Positions 1 to 8,712 of a stretch of 9,361 nucleotides of DNA are shown piece by piece; position 1 is the stretch's first letter, and each line of letters opens with the position of its first letter. The stretch covers positions 1 to 9,361 of the forward strand of contig JAHDYN010000008.1 of the NCBI GenBank assembly GCA_023383735.1, written 5' to 3'. Source of the DNA: Gammaproteobacteria bacterium (lineage in GTDB: Bacteria > Pseudomonadota > Gammaproteobacteria > Steroidobacterales > GCA-2729495). The position numbers and the translations under genes are program-made. The notes under the pieces are model-generated. The model made no database searches. It saw only the letters and a program-made list of their open reading frames with translations, and was not told the DNA's origin.

Positions 1-201
1 ATCCCCTTTCTGGGACGTGTTGTTTTCGTCGTGTGCAAGCAGCTTGGTCGTGCGGCGCACATACTTGCTGTACCGCGGATGCTTGACGAGCCGCTCGACA
101 ACAACAGCGATGGTCTTCTGCATGCTGTTGCTGACCACCGTGCCGGTCAGCGTCCGGATCCGCGCGGAATCAGTCGCCTGGCTGCTCACGCTATCGCTCA
201 T
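1..201 (-). CDS. rpsQ: 30S ribosomal protein S17, 5' part (truncated by window edge)
   Basis: Small-subunit protein S17, which binds 16S rRNA early in 30S assembly. The ATG at 201-199 opens 67 codons that run off the left edge without a stop. The translation contains S17 hallmarks: RIRTLTGTVVS, MQKTIAVVVER, VKHPRYSKY, RRTTKL and HDENN align without gaps to E. coli S17. About ten extra, Ser/Ala-rich residues (MSDSVSSQATD) precede the conserved RIRTL, a slightly longer N-terminus than the E. coli protein. The start codon overlaps the rpmC stop as ATGA, and only a weak GCGG precedes it, so translation is probably coupled to L29. About 20 C-terminal residues should lie outside the window, judging from the 84-residue family length. 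The identification is secure; only the 3' end is missing. Confidence 0.97.
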   Translation of the reverse strand, partial: MSDSVSSQATDSARIRTLTGTVVSNSMQKTIAVVVERLVKHPRYSKYVRRTTKLLAHDENNTSQKGD

Positions 202-410
202 GCCGCACCGCCGGTCTTGCTCTTGTTGCTCTGCTCAGTCATCAGTGTCTTTATCCGCGCTATGTTTTTCCGCACCTTGGCGAACTGATCCGGCTTGCTC
301 AGCTGACCGGTGGCACGCTGCATGCGCAGGTTGAACTGCTCCTTGCGCAGGCCCAGCAGCTCCTCGCCCAGCTGGGCTTCGGTTTTCTTGCGCAGGTCGG
401 AAAGCTTCAT
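198..410 (-). CDS. rpmC: 50S ribosomal protein L29
   Basis: L29 is a small two-helix protein at the rim of the polypeptide exit tunnel next to L23, part of the surface where trigger factor and the signal recognition particle dock. The 70-residue product begins MKLSDLRKK and carries the family core EELLGLRKEQFNLRMQ, GQL and the C-terminal VRKNIARIKTLM helix. E. coli L29 has 63 residues; the extra length is a polar SNKSKTGGAA tail. The ATG at 410 is preceded by GGGGAT about nine bases upstream. The gene follows rplP after 26 bases, and its TGA overlaps the rpsQ start by four bases, the usual L16-L29-S17 order of the S10 operon. Confidence 0.97.
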   Translation of the reverse strand: MKLSDLRKKTEAQLGEELLGLRKEQFNLRMQRATGQLSKPDQFAKVRKNIARIKTLMTEQSNKSKTGGAA

Positions 411-436
411 CGCCTAAATCCCCAATTACCGGACGT

Positions 437-850
437 TCAAACAACGTGCCGGCTGACAAACGTGGTCGCCACAGGCAGCTTCGATGCCGCCAGCCGGAAG
501 GCCTCGCGGGCGATCGCCTCGGTGACGCCTTCCATCTCGTAAAGCACCGTGCCGGGTTGCACCTGGGCGACCCAGAACTCGACATTGCCCTTGCCGCTGC
601 CCTGCCGGACTTCCAGCGGCTTGGCAGTAACAGGCTTGTCCGGAAATACCCGGATCCAGACCTTGCCGCCGCGCTTCACGTAGCGGGTCATGGCCCGGCG
701 TGCCGCCTCGATCTGACGGGCAGTCAGCCGGCAGCGGTCGGTGGCCTTCAGTCCATACTCGCCAAAAGCGACGGTATTGCCGCGCTGGGCGAGGCCGCGG
801 TTACGGCCCTTGAACTGCTTTCTGAACTTGGTGCGTTTTGGCTGCAACAT
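437..850 (-). CDS. rplP: 50S ribosomal protein L16
   Basis: L16 joins late in 50S assembly and sits near the A-site tRNA and the central protuberance. The 137-residue product starts MLQPKRTKFRK and contains KGRNRGLA, LTARQIEAARRAMTR, WIRVFPDKP, GKGNVEFWVA and PGTVLYEM, matching E. coli L16 (136 residues) over its whole length. There is one extra residue near position 23. Arg82 in PLEVRQG aligns with E. coli Arg81, which is hydroxylated by the oxygenase YcfD (RoxA) in E. coli; the site is present here, but modification cannot be inferred. The neighbouring Met82 of E. coli is Gln here. An AGGGA, overlapping the rpsC stop, lies about 11 bases before the ATG. Gap to rpsC is 14 bases. Confidence 0.98.
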   Translation of the reverse strand: MLQPKRTKFRKQFKGRNRGLAQRGNTVAFGEYGLKATDRCRLTARQIEAARRAMTRYVKRGGKVWIRVFPDKPVTAKPLEVRQGSGKGNVEFWVAQVQPGTVLYEMEGVTEAIAREAFRLAASKLPVATTFVSRHVV

Positions 851-864
851 GTTTGGTCAATTCC

Positions 865-1554
865 CTAACGCGCCGCCACAGACGGAGCTGCCGCTTCTTC
901 TGGCGCGACTTCCTGCCGGTCGAATACTTCGCCGCGGAAAATCCAGACCTTTACCCCGATGACGCCATAGGTCGTCATCGCTTCTGCCAGTGCATAATCG
1001 ATATCCGCGCGGAAGGTATGCAGTGGCACCCGCCCTTCCCGCGTCCACTCGGTACGCGCGATCTCTCCGCCATTCAGACGTCCGGCAACCTGCACCTTGA
1101 TGCCCAGCGCACCCAGACGCATGGTGTTCTGCACGGAGCGCTTCATGGCCCGCCGGAACATCACACGCCGCTCGAGCTGCTGCGCGATGCCCTCGGCAAC
1201 CAGCTTGGCATCGAGCTCGGGCTTGCGGATCTCGGCGATGTTGATCCGCACATCGTTGACCGGCATTTTCAGCAGCTTGGCCACCTGTGCGCGCAAACCT
1301 TCGATGTCCTCGCCCTTCTTGCCGATGACCACACCGGGCCGTGCGGTGTGGATGGTGATGTGCGCCTTGCGTGCCGGGCGCTCGATCAGGATCTTGCTTA
1401 CCGAGGCTTCCTTGAGCTTCTTCTTCAGAAACTCGCGGATCTTGTAATCCATCGCAACGTAATGCGGGAACGTGCGCTGGTCGGCGTACCACTTGGACGA
1501 CCAGTCCCGAGTGATGCCGAGCCGGATACCGATCGGATTGACCTTTTGTCCCAT
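865..1554 (-). CDS. rpsC: 30S ribosomal protein S3
   Basis: S3 lies in the 30S head at the mRNA entry tunnel and contributes to unwinding of structured mRNA. The 229-residue product starts MGQKVNPIGIRLG. A type II KH domain with the GKKG loop is at about residues 78-81. The C-terminal domain begins near residue 110 with QLERRVMFRRAMKR (126-139), which holds the basic residues assigned to mRNA helicase activity, and REGRVPLHT and YGVIGVKVWIF follow. After about residue 210 the tail is short and rich in Glu/Ala (EVAPEEAAAPSVAAR), unlike the Lys/Arg-rich E. coli tail. Only four bases separate it from rplV, and no clear Shine-Dalgarno precedes the ATG, so re-initiation after rplV is likely. Confidence 0.98.
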   Translation of the reverse strand: MGQKVNPIGIRLGITRDWSSKWYADQRTFPHYVAMDYKIREFLKKKLKEASVSKILIERPARKAHITIHTARPGVVIGKKGEDIEGLRAQVAKLLKMPVNDVRINIAEIRKPELDAKLVAEGIAQQLERRVMFRRAMKRSVQNTMRLGALGIKVQVAGRLNGGEIARTEWTREGRVPLHTFRADIDYALAEAMTTYGVIGVKVWIFRGEVFDRQEVAPEEAAAPSVAAR

Positions 1555-1558
1555 GCTG

Positions 1559-1891
1559 CTATTCGTCCGCGACTTGTATGGTGATATGACTGCTGCGCTT
1601 CTGGCGAGGCGAAGCCCGACCCTTCGCGGAAGCGCGAAACCGACGCAGTCGCGGCGCTTCGTTCACGAAGACGGTGGATACCTTCAACTCGTCGATATCC
1701 GCCGCATTGTTGTGTTCTGCGTTGGCGATGGCCGAATCCAGCACCTTCTTCAGCAGGAGGGCACCCTTCTTGGGCATCAACTCCAGGATCTGCCGGGCAC
1801 CGGCAACCGACTTGCCGCGAATGGCATCGGCCACCAGCCGGCATTTCTGCGGCGAGATACGCGCGTACTTCAATGTCGCTGAAACCTGCAT
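1559..1891 (-). CDS. rplV: 50S ribosomal protein L22
   Basis: L22 binds 23S rRNA and sends a long beta-hairpin into the exit tunnel, where with L4 it forms the constriction that senses nascent peptides and affects macrolide binding. The start chosen is the ATG at 1891, giving 110 residues, the same length as E. coli L22. GAGG lies some eight bases upstream. The open frame continues further upstream to 1930, but that part overlaps rpsS and resembles nothing in L22. Hallmarks are ISPQKCRLVAD, IRGKSV, LLKKVLDSAIANAEHN, DIDELKV, the hairpin at about residues 77-103 (tip RLRRFRASAKGRA) and SSHITI. Residues 82-84 (LRR) align with the E. coli MKR whose deletion gives erythromycin resistance; nothing is deleted here. 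Confidence 0.97.
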   Translation of the reverse strand: MQVSATLKYARISPQKCRLVADAIRGKSVAGARQILELMPKKGALLLKKVLDSAIANAEHNNAADIDELKVSTVFVNEAPRLRRFRASAKGRASPRQKRSSHITIQVADE

Positions 1892-1901
1892 ATCCGGATC
1901 C

Positions 1902-2183
1902 TCAACCTGCAGCCTTGGTCTTCTTGTCACCCGAGTGACCCTTGAAGGTCCGGGTTACGGCGAACTCGCCGAGCTTGTGGCCGACCATGTTCTCGGTGAT
2001 CAGCACCGGGATGTGGTCACGCCCGTTGTGGATGGCGATGGTGAGCCCGACCATTTCCGGCAGGATCGTCGAACGCCTCGACCAGGTCTTGATTGGCCGG
2101 CGATTGTTGGCGCCAACGGCGGCCCTGACCTTGTTGGCCAGGTGCAGATCGATAAACGGCCCCTTTTTTACGGAACGTGCCAC
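1902..2183 (-). CDS. rpsS: 30S ribosomal protein S19 (GTG start)
   Basis: S19 sits in the 30S head, pairs with S13 and contacts A-site tRNA and the inter-subunit bridge region. The product has 93 residues (E. coli 92): ARSVKKGPFIDLHL, IKTWSRRSTI, GLTIAIHNGR, HIPVLITENMVGHKLGEF, TRTFKGH and a basic DKKTK tail. The start is GTG at 2183-2181, not ATG. AAAGGA lies eight bases upstream and the N-terminus aligns exactly with the family, so the GTG is convincing. It is 28 bases downstream of rplB and 10 bases upstream of rplV. Confidence 0.97.
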   Translation of the reverse strand: MARSVKKGPFIDLHLANKVRAAVGANNRRPIKTWSRRSTILPEMVGLTIAIHNGRDHIPVLITENMVGHKLGEFAVTRTFKGHSGDKKTKAAG

Positions 2184-2211
2184 GATTCAAATCCTTTGAC
2201 GGTACCTGTCG

Positions 2212-3039
2212 TTACTTCTTGTCGCGCCGACGCACGATCATTCCGGCAGTACGCTTGTTGTGCCGGGTCTTGTAGCCCTTGGTCTTTACGCCCCACGGCG
2301 TGACGGGATGGCGACCACCGGAGGTCTTGCCTTCGCCACCACCATGCGGGTGATCCACCGGATTCATGGCAACGCCACGGACCGTCGGACGGATTCCGCG
2401 CCAGCGCTTTGCACCGGCCTTGCCGTACTTGCGCAGGTTGTACTCTTCGCGACCAACTTCGCCGATCGTCGCGCGGCACTCCACGTGTATCTTGCGCATC
2501 TCGCCCGAACGAAGACGCACTGTCGCGTAAGTTCCCTCGCGGGCCACGATCTGGATACTGGTACCGGCAGAACGCGCGAGCTGCGCACCTTTGCCCGGCT
2601 TCAACTCCATCGCGTGCACCAGCGTGCCCACGGGGATATTCCGCAACGGCATCGCATTGCCCGGCTTGATCGGTGACTCGCGACCAGAGATGACGCTGTC
2701 TCCGGCAGCCAGACCCTTCGGCGCGATGATGTAGCGACGCTCGCCATCAGCGTAGAGCAGGAGCGCGATATGTGCGCTGCGGTTCGGATCGTATTCAATG
2801 TGCTCGATTCTGGCCGGAATCCCGTCCTTGTCGCGCTGGAAATCGATGATCCGGTAAAGGCGCTTGTGGCCACCGCCCTTGTGCCGCGTGGTGATCCGGC
2901 CATGGCTGTTGCGGCCAGTCGCCCGGCCGATCTGCGTGACCAGCGGCGCATGCGGCTTGCCCTTGTACAGGTCCGGTGTCGTCACCTTGACGACGAAACG
3001 TCGCCCGGGGGAAGTTGGTTTTGTTTGCTGGAGTGCCAT
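2212..3039 (-). CDS. rplB: 50S ribosomal protein L2
   Basis: L2 is one of the oldest ribosomal proteins. It binds 23S domain IV next to the peptidyl-transferase centre and is needed for subunit association. The 275-residue product (E. coli 273) has the N-terminal RNA-binding OB-like half (GKPHAPLV, GRNSHGRITTRHKGGGHKR, YRIIDFQRDKDGIPA, IEYDPNRSAHIALL) and the SH3-like half (GTLVHAMELKPGKG, VRLRSGEMRKI, AGAKRWRGIRPTVRGVAMNP). The near-invariant VDHPHGGGEG includes His230 and His232, the histidine region close to the active site. GVKTKGYKTR and a basic tail end the protein. AAGG lies eight bases before the ATG. The 50-base gap to rplW is the largest in this half and contains only a small GATC-AAAA-GATC repeat. 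Confidence 0.98.
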   Translation of the reverse strand: MALQQTKPTSPGRRFVVKVTTPDLYKGKPHAPLVTQIGRATGRNSHGRITTRHKGGGHKRLYRIIDFQRDKDGIPARIEHIEYDPNRSAHIALLLYADGERRYIIAPKGLAAGDSVISGRESPIKPGNAMPLRNIPVGTLVHAMELKPGKGAQLARSAGTSIQIVAREGTYATVRLRSGEMRKIHVECRATIGEVGREEYNLRKYGKAGAKRWRGIRPTVRGVAMNPVDHPHGGGEGKTSGGRHPVTPWGVKTKGYKTRHNKRTAGMIVRRRDKK

Positions 3040-3089
3040 GGTTTAAGCCTTGGGATCTTTTGATCGAACGTCTTTCTGTACGGGCGCTG

Positions 3090-3398
3090 TCAGGCGTTCC
3101 CGTGAAAATCGATATCCTGGCCCTCTGCCAGGGTTACGTAGGCCTTCTTCCAGTCCTGCCGGCGCCCGAGACTGCGTCCGAGACGCTTCGCCTTGCCAGC
3201 CACATTCACGACCTGCACTGCAGTGACCTTGACATCGAACATCAGCTCGACAGCGCGCTTGACCTGCGCCTTGTCGGCATCCCGACGCACCTTGAACACG
3301 AACTGCTTGGCGCGCTCTGCAACCCGGCTGCTCTTTTCCGAAAGATGCGGCCCGACCAGTACGGTCATCAGCTTTTCGTTGGCAAGATTGACACTCAT
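3090..3398 (-). CDS. rplW: 50S ribosomal protein L23
   Basis: L23 lies at the exit of the nascent-peptide tunnel and is the main docking point for trigger factor and the signal recognition particle. The start chosen is the ATG at 3398, giving 102 residues (E. coli 100). The frame stays open to 3545, but that part overlaps rplD and has no L23 similarity. Seen are GPHLSEKS near residues 17-24, where Glu21 aligns with E. coli Glu18 that binds trigger factor, then FKVRRDADKAQVKRAVE, and the basic loop KAKRLGRSLGRRQDWKKAYVTL ahead of EGQDIDF. GGAG precedes the start by about ten bases. The start overlaps the rplD stop by four bases as ATGA, so the two are probably translationally coupled. Confidence 0.97.
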   Translation of the reverse strand: MSVNLANEKLMTVLVGPHLSEKSSRVAERAKQFVFKVRRDADKAQVKRAVELMFDVKVTAVQVVNVAGKAKRLGRSLGRRQDWKKAYVTLAEGQDIDFHGNA

Positions 3399-3997
3399 GA
3401 CAGGCGCTCTCCGACAGCCTTGACAGCCGCAGCCGTGGCCAGCACTTTCTCGAAGCGTACGAGTGCGAGCGGGTTCAGACTGCCAACATCGACGACCTCG
3501 ACCCAGTGCAGGTTCCGGGCAGACAAGCGCAGATTGTCCTTGCACTCGTCGACGAGGATCAGCACACGCTCCAGACCGAAGCCCTGCAGGTAGGCAACCA
3601 GATCGCGGGTCTTGGGCCGGGCGATTTCGATGTCATCAACAACGATCAGGCGATCCTGCCGCACCAGTTCCGAGAAAACCGACCGCATTGCGGCCTGATA
3701 CATCTTCCGGTTGACCTTCTGGCTGTAGTCACGGGGCTTGGCCGCAAAGGCCCGACCGCCGCCGACCCAGATCGGACCGCGAGTGGTACCGGCACGCGCG
3801 CGGCCGCTACCCTTCTGCTTGAACGGCTTGCGTCCGCCACCGCGGACTTCAGCGCGGGTTTTCTGCGCCTTGGTTCCAGCCCGGCCACCCGCCATGTAGG
3901 CAGTAATGACCTGGTGAATCAGGGCCTCGTTGAACTTGGCGCCAAAAGTGCCCTCGGACACCTCAAGGCTGCCACCGCCATGCATTGCGAGCTTCAT
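3395..3997 (-). CDS. rplD: 50S ribosomal protein L4, likely autoregulator of this operon
   Basis: L4 binds 23S domain I and extends a loop to the narrowest part of the exit tunnel. In E. coli it also represses transcription and translation of its own S10 operon through the leader RNA. The start is the ATG at 3997, giving 200 residues (E. coli 201). The longer open frame to 4114 overlaps rplC and is not L4-like. Hallmarks are TFGAKFNEALIHQVITAYMAGGR, AQKTRAEV, the tunnel loop KPFKQKGSGRARAG (57-70; Lys62 aligns with E. coli Lys63, where change gives erythromycin resistance), GPIWVGGGRAF, SQKVNRKMY and SELVRQDRLIVVD. GAGG, overlapping the rplC stop, precedes the ATG by five bases. The 304-base region upstream of rplC is a candidate L4 target, but this is inference. 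Confidence 0.98.
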   Translation of the reverse strand: MKLAMHGGGSLEVSEGTFGAKFNEALIHQVITAYMAGGRAGTKAQKTRAEVRGGGRKPFKQKGSGRARAGTTRGPIWVGGGRAFAAKPRDYSQKVNRKMYQAAMRSVFSELVRQDRLIVVDDIEIARPKTRDLVAYLQGFGLERVLILVDECKDNLRLSARNLHWVEVVDVGSLNPLALVRFEKVLATAAAVKAVGERLS

Positions 3998-4004
3998 CTC
4001 TGCC

Positions 4005-4661
4005 TCAGCCCTTCTTCTTGCGGCTAATCTTCGCGGCCGGCTTGACCACCACGTGCGAACCCGCGTGCCCTGGCACAGCGCCCTTGACCAGCAACAGGTT
4101 GCGCTCGGCGTCAACCCGCACTACGGCCAGATTCAGGATGCTGCGGCCGATGTTGCCCAGATGGCCCGACATGCGCTTGCCCTTGAACACGCGTCCGGGC
4201 GTCTGGCGCTGGCCGATGGAGCCCGGTACCCGGTGCGACACCGAGTTGCCGTGCGTGGCGTCCTGACCCTGGAAGTGGTGGCGCTTGATGGTGCCGGCGT
4301 AGCCCTTGCCGATCGTGGTACCGCGGATATCAACGAGCTGCCCGGCACTGAATGCCTCGACAGTGATCTGCGAGCCCTGAGGATGCGCTGCAGCCTCTTC
4401 CTCGCTGACCCGGAACTCCCACAAGCCCTCGCCCGGCTCCGTGCCGGCCTTGGCATATTCACCGGCCAGGGGCTTGCTGACCCGACTCAGCTTTACAGCA
4501 CCCGTGGTGACCTTGACTGCCGAATAACCGTCGGAGTCGGCCGATTTGACCCGCGTGACGCGGTTCGGCAATGCCTCAATGACGGTGACAGGCACGGACG
4601 CGCCATCTTCAGTGAAGATTCGCGTCATTCCGCGCTTTCGCCCTACCAGACCGATGGTCAT
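4005..4661 (-). CDS. rplC: 50S ribosomal protein L3
   Basis: L3 starts 50S assembly and reaches the peptidyl-transferase centre with an internal loop. The start is the ATG at 4661, giving 218 residues that begin MTIGLVGRKRGMTRIFTEDG as in E. coli (209). An AAGG lies nine bases upstream. The frame stays open to 4790 with other ATGs, but those residues do not resemble L3 and fall in the leader region. Hallmarks are GLWEFRVSE, KGYAGTIKRHHFQ, QDATHGNS, SHRVPGSIGQRQTPGRVFKGKRM and VVRVDAERNLLLVKGAVPG. Gln153 (GQRQTPG) aligns with E. coli Gln150, methylated by PrmB. The protein ends in a basic tail, KISRKKKG, about eight residues past the E. coli end. It is the first gene after the proposed internal promoter. 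Confidence 0.97.
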   Translation of the reverse strand: MTIGLVGRKRGMTRIFTEDGASVPVTVIEALPNRVTRVKSADSDGYSAVKVTTGAVKLSRVSKPLAGEYAKAGTEPGEGLWEFRVSEEEAAAHPQGSQITVEAFSAGQLVDIRGTTIGKGYAGTIKRHHFQGQDATHGNSVSHRVPGSIGQRQTPGRVFKGKRMSGHLGNIGRSILNLAVVRVDAERNLLLVKGAVPGHAGSHVVVKPAAKISRKKKG

Positions 4662-4709
4662 CTCGCTATACCTTGGTCGCCCCAGCTGACGTCGGTCGGG
4701 AAATCCGGG

Positions 4710-4753
4710 CGGAAGCGGCACCCCACCATCTTCTGGCGAATGCTGCCGTTCCA
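4710..4753 (-). other. Long bulged hairpin upstream of rplC
   Basis: On the minus strand TGGAACGGCA (4753-4744) pairs with TGCCGcTTCCG (4720-4710): ten pairs including one T-G wobble, with one bulged C. Inside, CGCCA pairs with TGGTG (five pairs, one wobble) around the loop GAAGA, with an asymmetric internal loop between the stems. It is the most elaborate fold visible in the leader and ends about 48 bases before the rplC ATG. No T run follows. Pairing was read by eye, and no energy was computed. Confidence 0.5.
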
Positions 4754-4764
4754 TCGGAGACCCC

Positions 4765-4788
4765 GAACCCGCGCCGCACGGCGGATTC
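4765..4788 (-). other. Leader hairpin with GTGC loop
   Basis: On the minus strand GAATCCGCC pairs with GGC and GGGTTC around a GTGC loop: nine pairs (one T-G wobble) with a two-base GC bulge on the 3' side. Two more wobble pairs can extend the base. It lies directly upstream of the larger bulged hairpin at 4710-4753 in the rplC leader. Confidence 0.45.
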
Positions 4789-4800
4789 AACTATTTGTTA

Positions 4801-4853
4801 TGCGGCCCCGTCTGAGGCCACCGCAGCCTATTCAACCTTGATCCCGGGTGGCC
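4801..4853 (-). other. Two overlapping, mutually exclusive stems in the rplC leader
   Basis: On the minus strand GGCCACC (4853-4847) is perfectly complementary to GGTGGCC (4822-4816) across a 24-base loop. The shared segment TGCGGTGGCC can instead pair locally: TGCGG (4825-4821) with CCGCA (4805-4801). The two stems both use the GG at 4822-4821, so both cannot form fully at the same time, as in attenuation or RNA-switch leaders. No T run follows either. The repeats are seen directly; the switching is inferred. Confidence 0.4.
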
Positions 4854-4931
4854 AAGTCCGCCTTCCGGACCAGATACCACCGACGCTTTTGCACCGCAGG
4901 GAACCTGTCGGCACCTCCCGCGTAGCCGGTT

Positions 4932-4959
4932 AGTATAACAGTCTTCCGGCGCAGTTCAA
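4932..4959 (-). promoter_or_regulatory. Sigma70-type promoter with extended -10 driving rplC onward
   Basis: Minus strand: -35 TTGAAC at 4959-4954 (four of six consensus bases), a 16-base spacer, and -10 TATACT at 4937-4932 (five of six) preceded by TGT, which makes the extended -10 TGnTATACT. Transcription would start near 4923-4927, leaving a leader of about 262 bases before rplC. The -35 begins only seven bases after the rpsJ stop codon. An inverted repeat GCCGG/CCGGC (4950-4946 and 4929-4925) frames the -10 and could be an operator or chance. It is the best promoter match noticed in the intergenic regions of the window. Confidence 0.65.
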
Positions 4960-4965
4960 TTTTCG

Positions 4966-5280
4966 CTAGTTAAGCTTGATCTGCACGTCGACCCCGGCTG
5001 GCAATTCCAGCTTCATAAGGGCATCCACGGTCTTGTCGGTGGGCTCGACGATGTCCATCAGCCGCTTGTGGGTCCGGATCTCGTACTGGTCCCGGGCGTC
5101 CTTGTCAACGTGCGGCGAGGTCAACACCGTGAACCGCTCGATCCGGCTGGGCAGCGGTACAGGGCCATGAACCTGGGCACCAGTGCGCTTGGCGGTTTCA
5201 ACGATCTCGCGTGCCGACGTGTCGAGCAGGCGATGATCAAACGCCTTCAACCGGATCCTGATGTTCTGACTCTTGGCCAT
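4966..5280 (-). CDS. rpsJ: 30S ribosomal protein S10 / antitermination factor NusE
   Basis: S10 is a 30S head protein and, free of the ribosome, is NusE: it binds NusB and NusG in rRNA antitermination and in transcription-translation coupling. The 104-residue product starts MAKSQNIRIRLKAFDHRLLD and contains EIVETAKRTGAQV, GPVPLPSRIERFTVL, SPHVDKDARDQYEIRTHKR and VEPTDKTVDALMKL, nearly gap-free against E. coli S10 (103). The long ribosome-binding loop is at about residues 41-68. TAAGGA lies just before the ATG and AAAGG about ten bases upstream. It follows tuf by 28 bases with no terminator, so it belongs to the str transcript. The next gene, rplC, is 304 bases away behind its own promoter, which separates S10 from the rest of the S10 operon. 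Confidence 0.98.
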   Translation of the reverse strand: MAKSQNIRIRLKAFDHRLLDTSAREIVETAKRTGAQVHGPVPLPSRIERFTVLTSPHVDKDARDQYEIRTHKRLMDIVEPTDKTVDALMKLELPAGVDVQIKLN

Positions 5281-5308
5281 TTTCCTTACTACCTTTGCTC
5301 TTGCTTTC

Positions 5309-6499
<1,191 letters not shown>

Positions 6500-6546
6500 G
6501 ACCAGCTCTCTCTTCGATCTGTTTGTGCTTCTGTTATAGCCGCAGT

Positions 6547-6562
6547 CACGGTGTCAGCCGTG
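6547..6562 (-). other. Small hairpin in the fusA-tuf gap
   Basis: On the minus strand CACGG and CCGTG form a perfect five-pair stem around CTGACA. It begins 13 bases past the fusA stop and lies about 47 bases before the tuf start. No T run follows, so it is not an intrinsic terminator. It may affect mRNA stability or processing between fusA and tuf, or be chance. The remaining bases of this 76-base gap show a TATAAC without a properly spaced -35. Confidence 0.35.
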
Positions 6563-6575
6563 CGCGACTTCCCAA

Positions 6576-8660
<2,085 letters not shown>

Positions 8661-8712
8661 TTCAGTTCCTTGCGTCGCACAACATCAGGCAGATATTCGG
8701 ACGCGACCGGGT

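Larger units (their letters stand above)
4662..4925 (-). promoter_or_regulatory. Structured 5' leader of the rplC-led S10 operon (candidate)
   Basis: These bases between the proposed promoter and the rplC start hold no supported gene. On the minus strand they contain several inverted repeats in series: 4879-4912 (CCGAC/GTCGG with flanking wobble), 4855-4871 (GGTCCG/CGGACT, loop GAAGG), 4816-4853 (GGCCACC/GGTGGCC) overlapping 4801-4825 (TGCGG/CCGCA), 4765-4788 and 4710-4753. None is followed by a T run, so a classical terminator is not seen. In E. coli a leader of several hairpins precedes rpsJ and mediates L4 control; here the equivalent position is upstream of rplC. That it plays this role is inferred from place and structure, not from recognised sequence. 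Confidence 0.55.

Noticed and set aside
3040..3089. GATC-AAAA-GATC repeat in the rplW-rplB gap as a regulatory site
   Set aside because: It is a four-pair stem of a common palindrome in a 50-base gap, with no supporting T run or promoter elements.
4662..4790. N-terminal extension of L3 (open frame continues upstream to 4790)
   Set aside because: The extra 43 residues do not resemble L3, the ATG at 4661 fits the family start exactly and has an AAGG upstream, and the upstream DNA is better explained as structured leader.
4832..4894. Possible 20-residue leader peptide starting at GTG 4894
   Set aside because: There is no good Shine-Dalgarno at proper spacing. A short RRWY stretch loosely recalls the NusG start, but the resemblance ends there. 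Its bases also take part in the leader stems, so chance is the simpler explanation.
4925..4950. GCCGG/CCGGC repeat as an intrinsic terminator after rpsJ
   Set aside because: The stem has five pairs with a 16-base loop and no T run follows. The same bases make a good promoter -10.
6500..6546. Promoter for tuf in the fusA-tuf gap (TATAAC)
   Set aside because: The only -35-like hexamer (CTGACA) is 13 bases away, too close for a sigma70 promoter. A tuf promoter inside fusA cannot be excluded.
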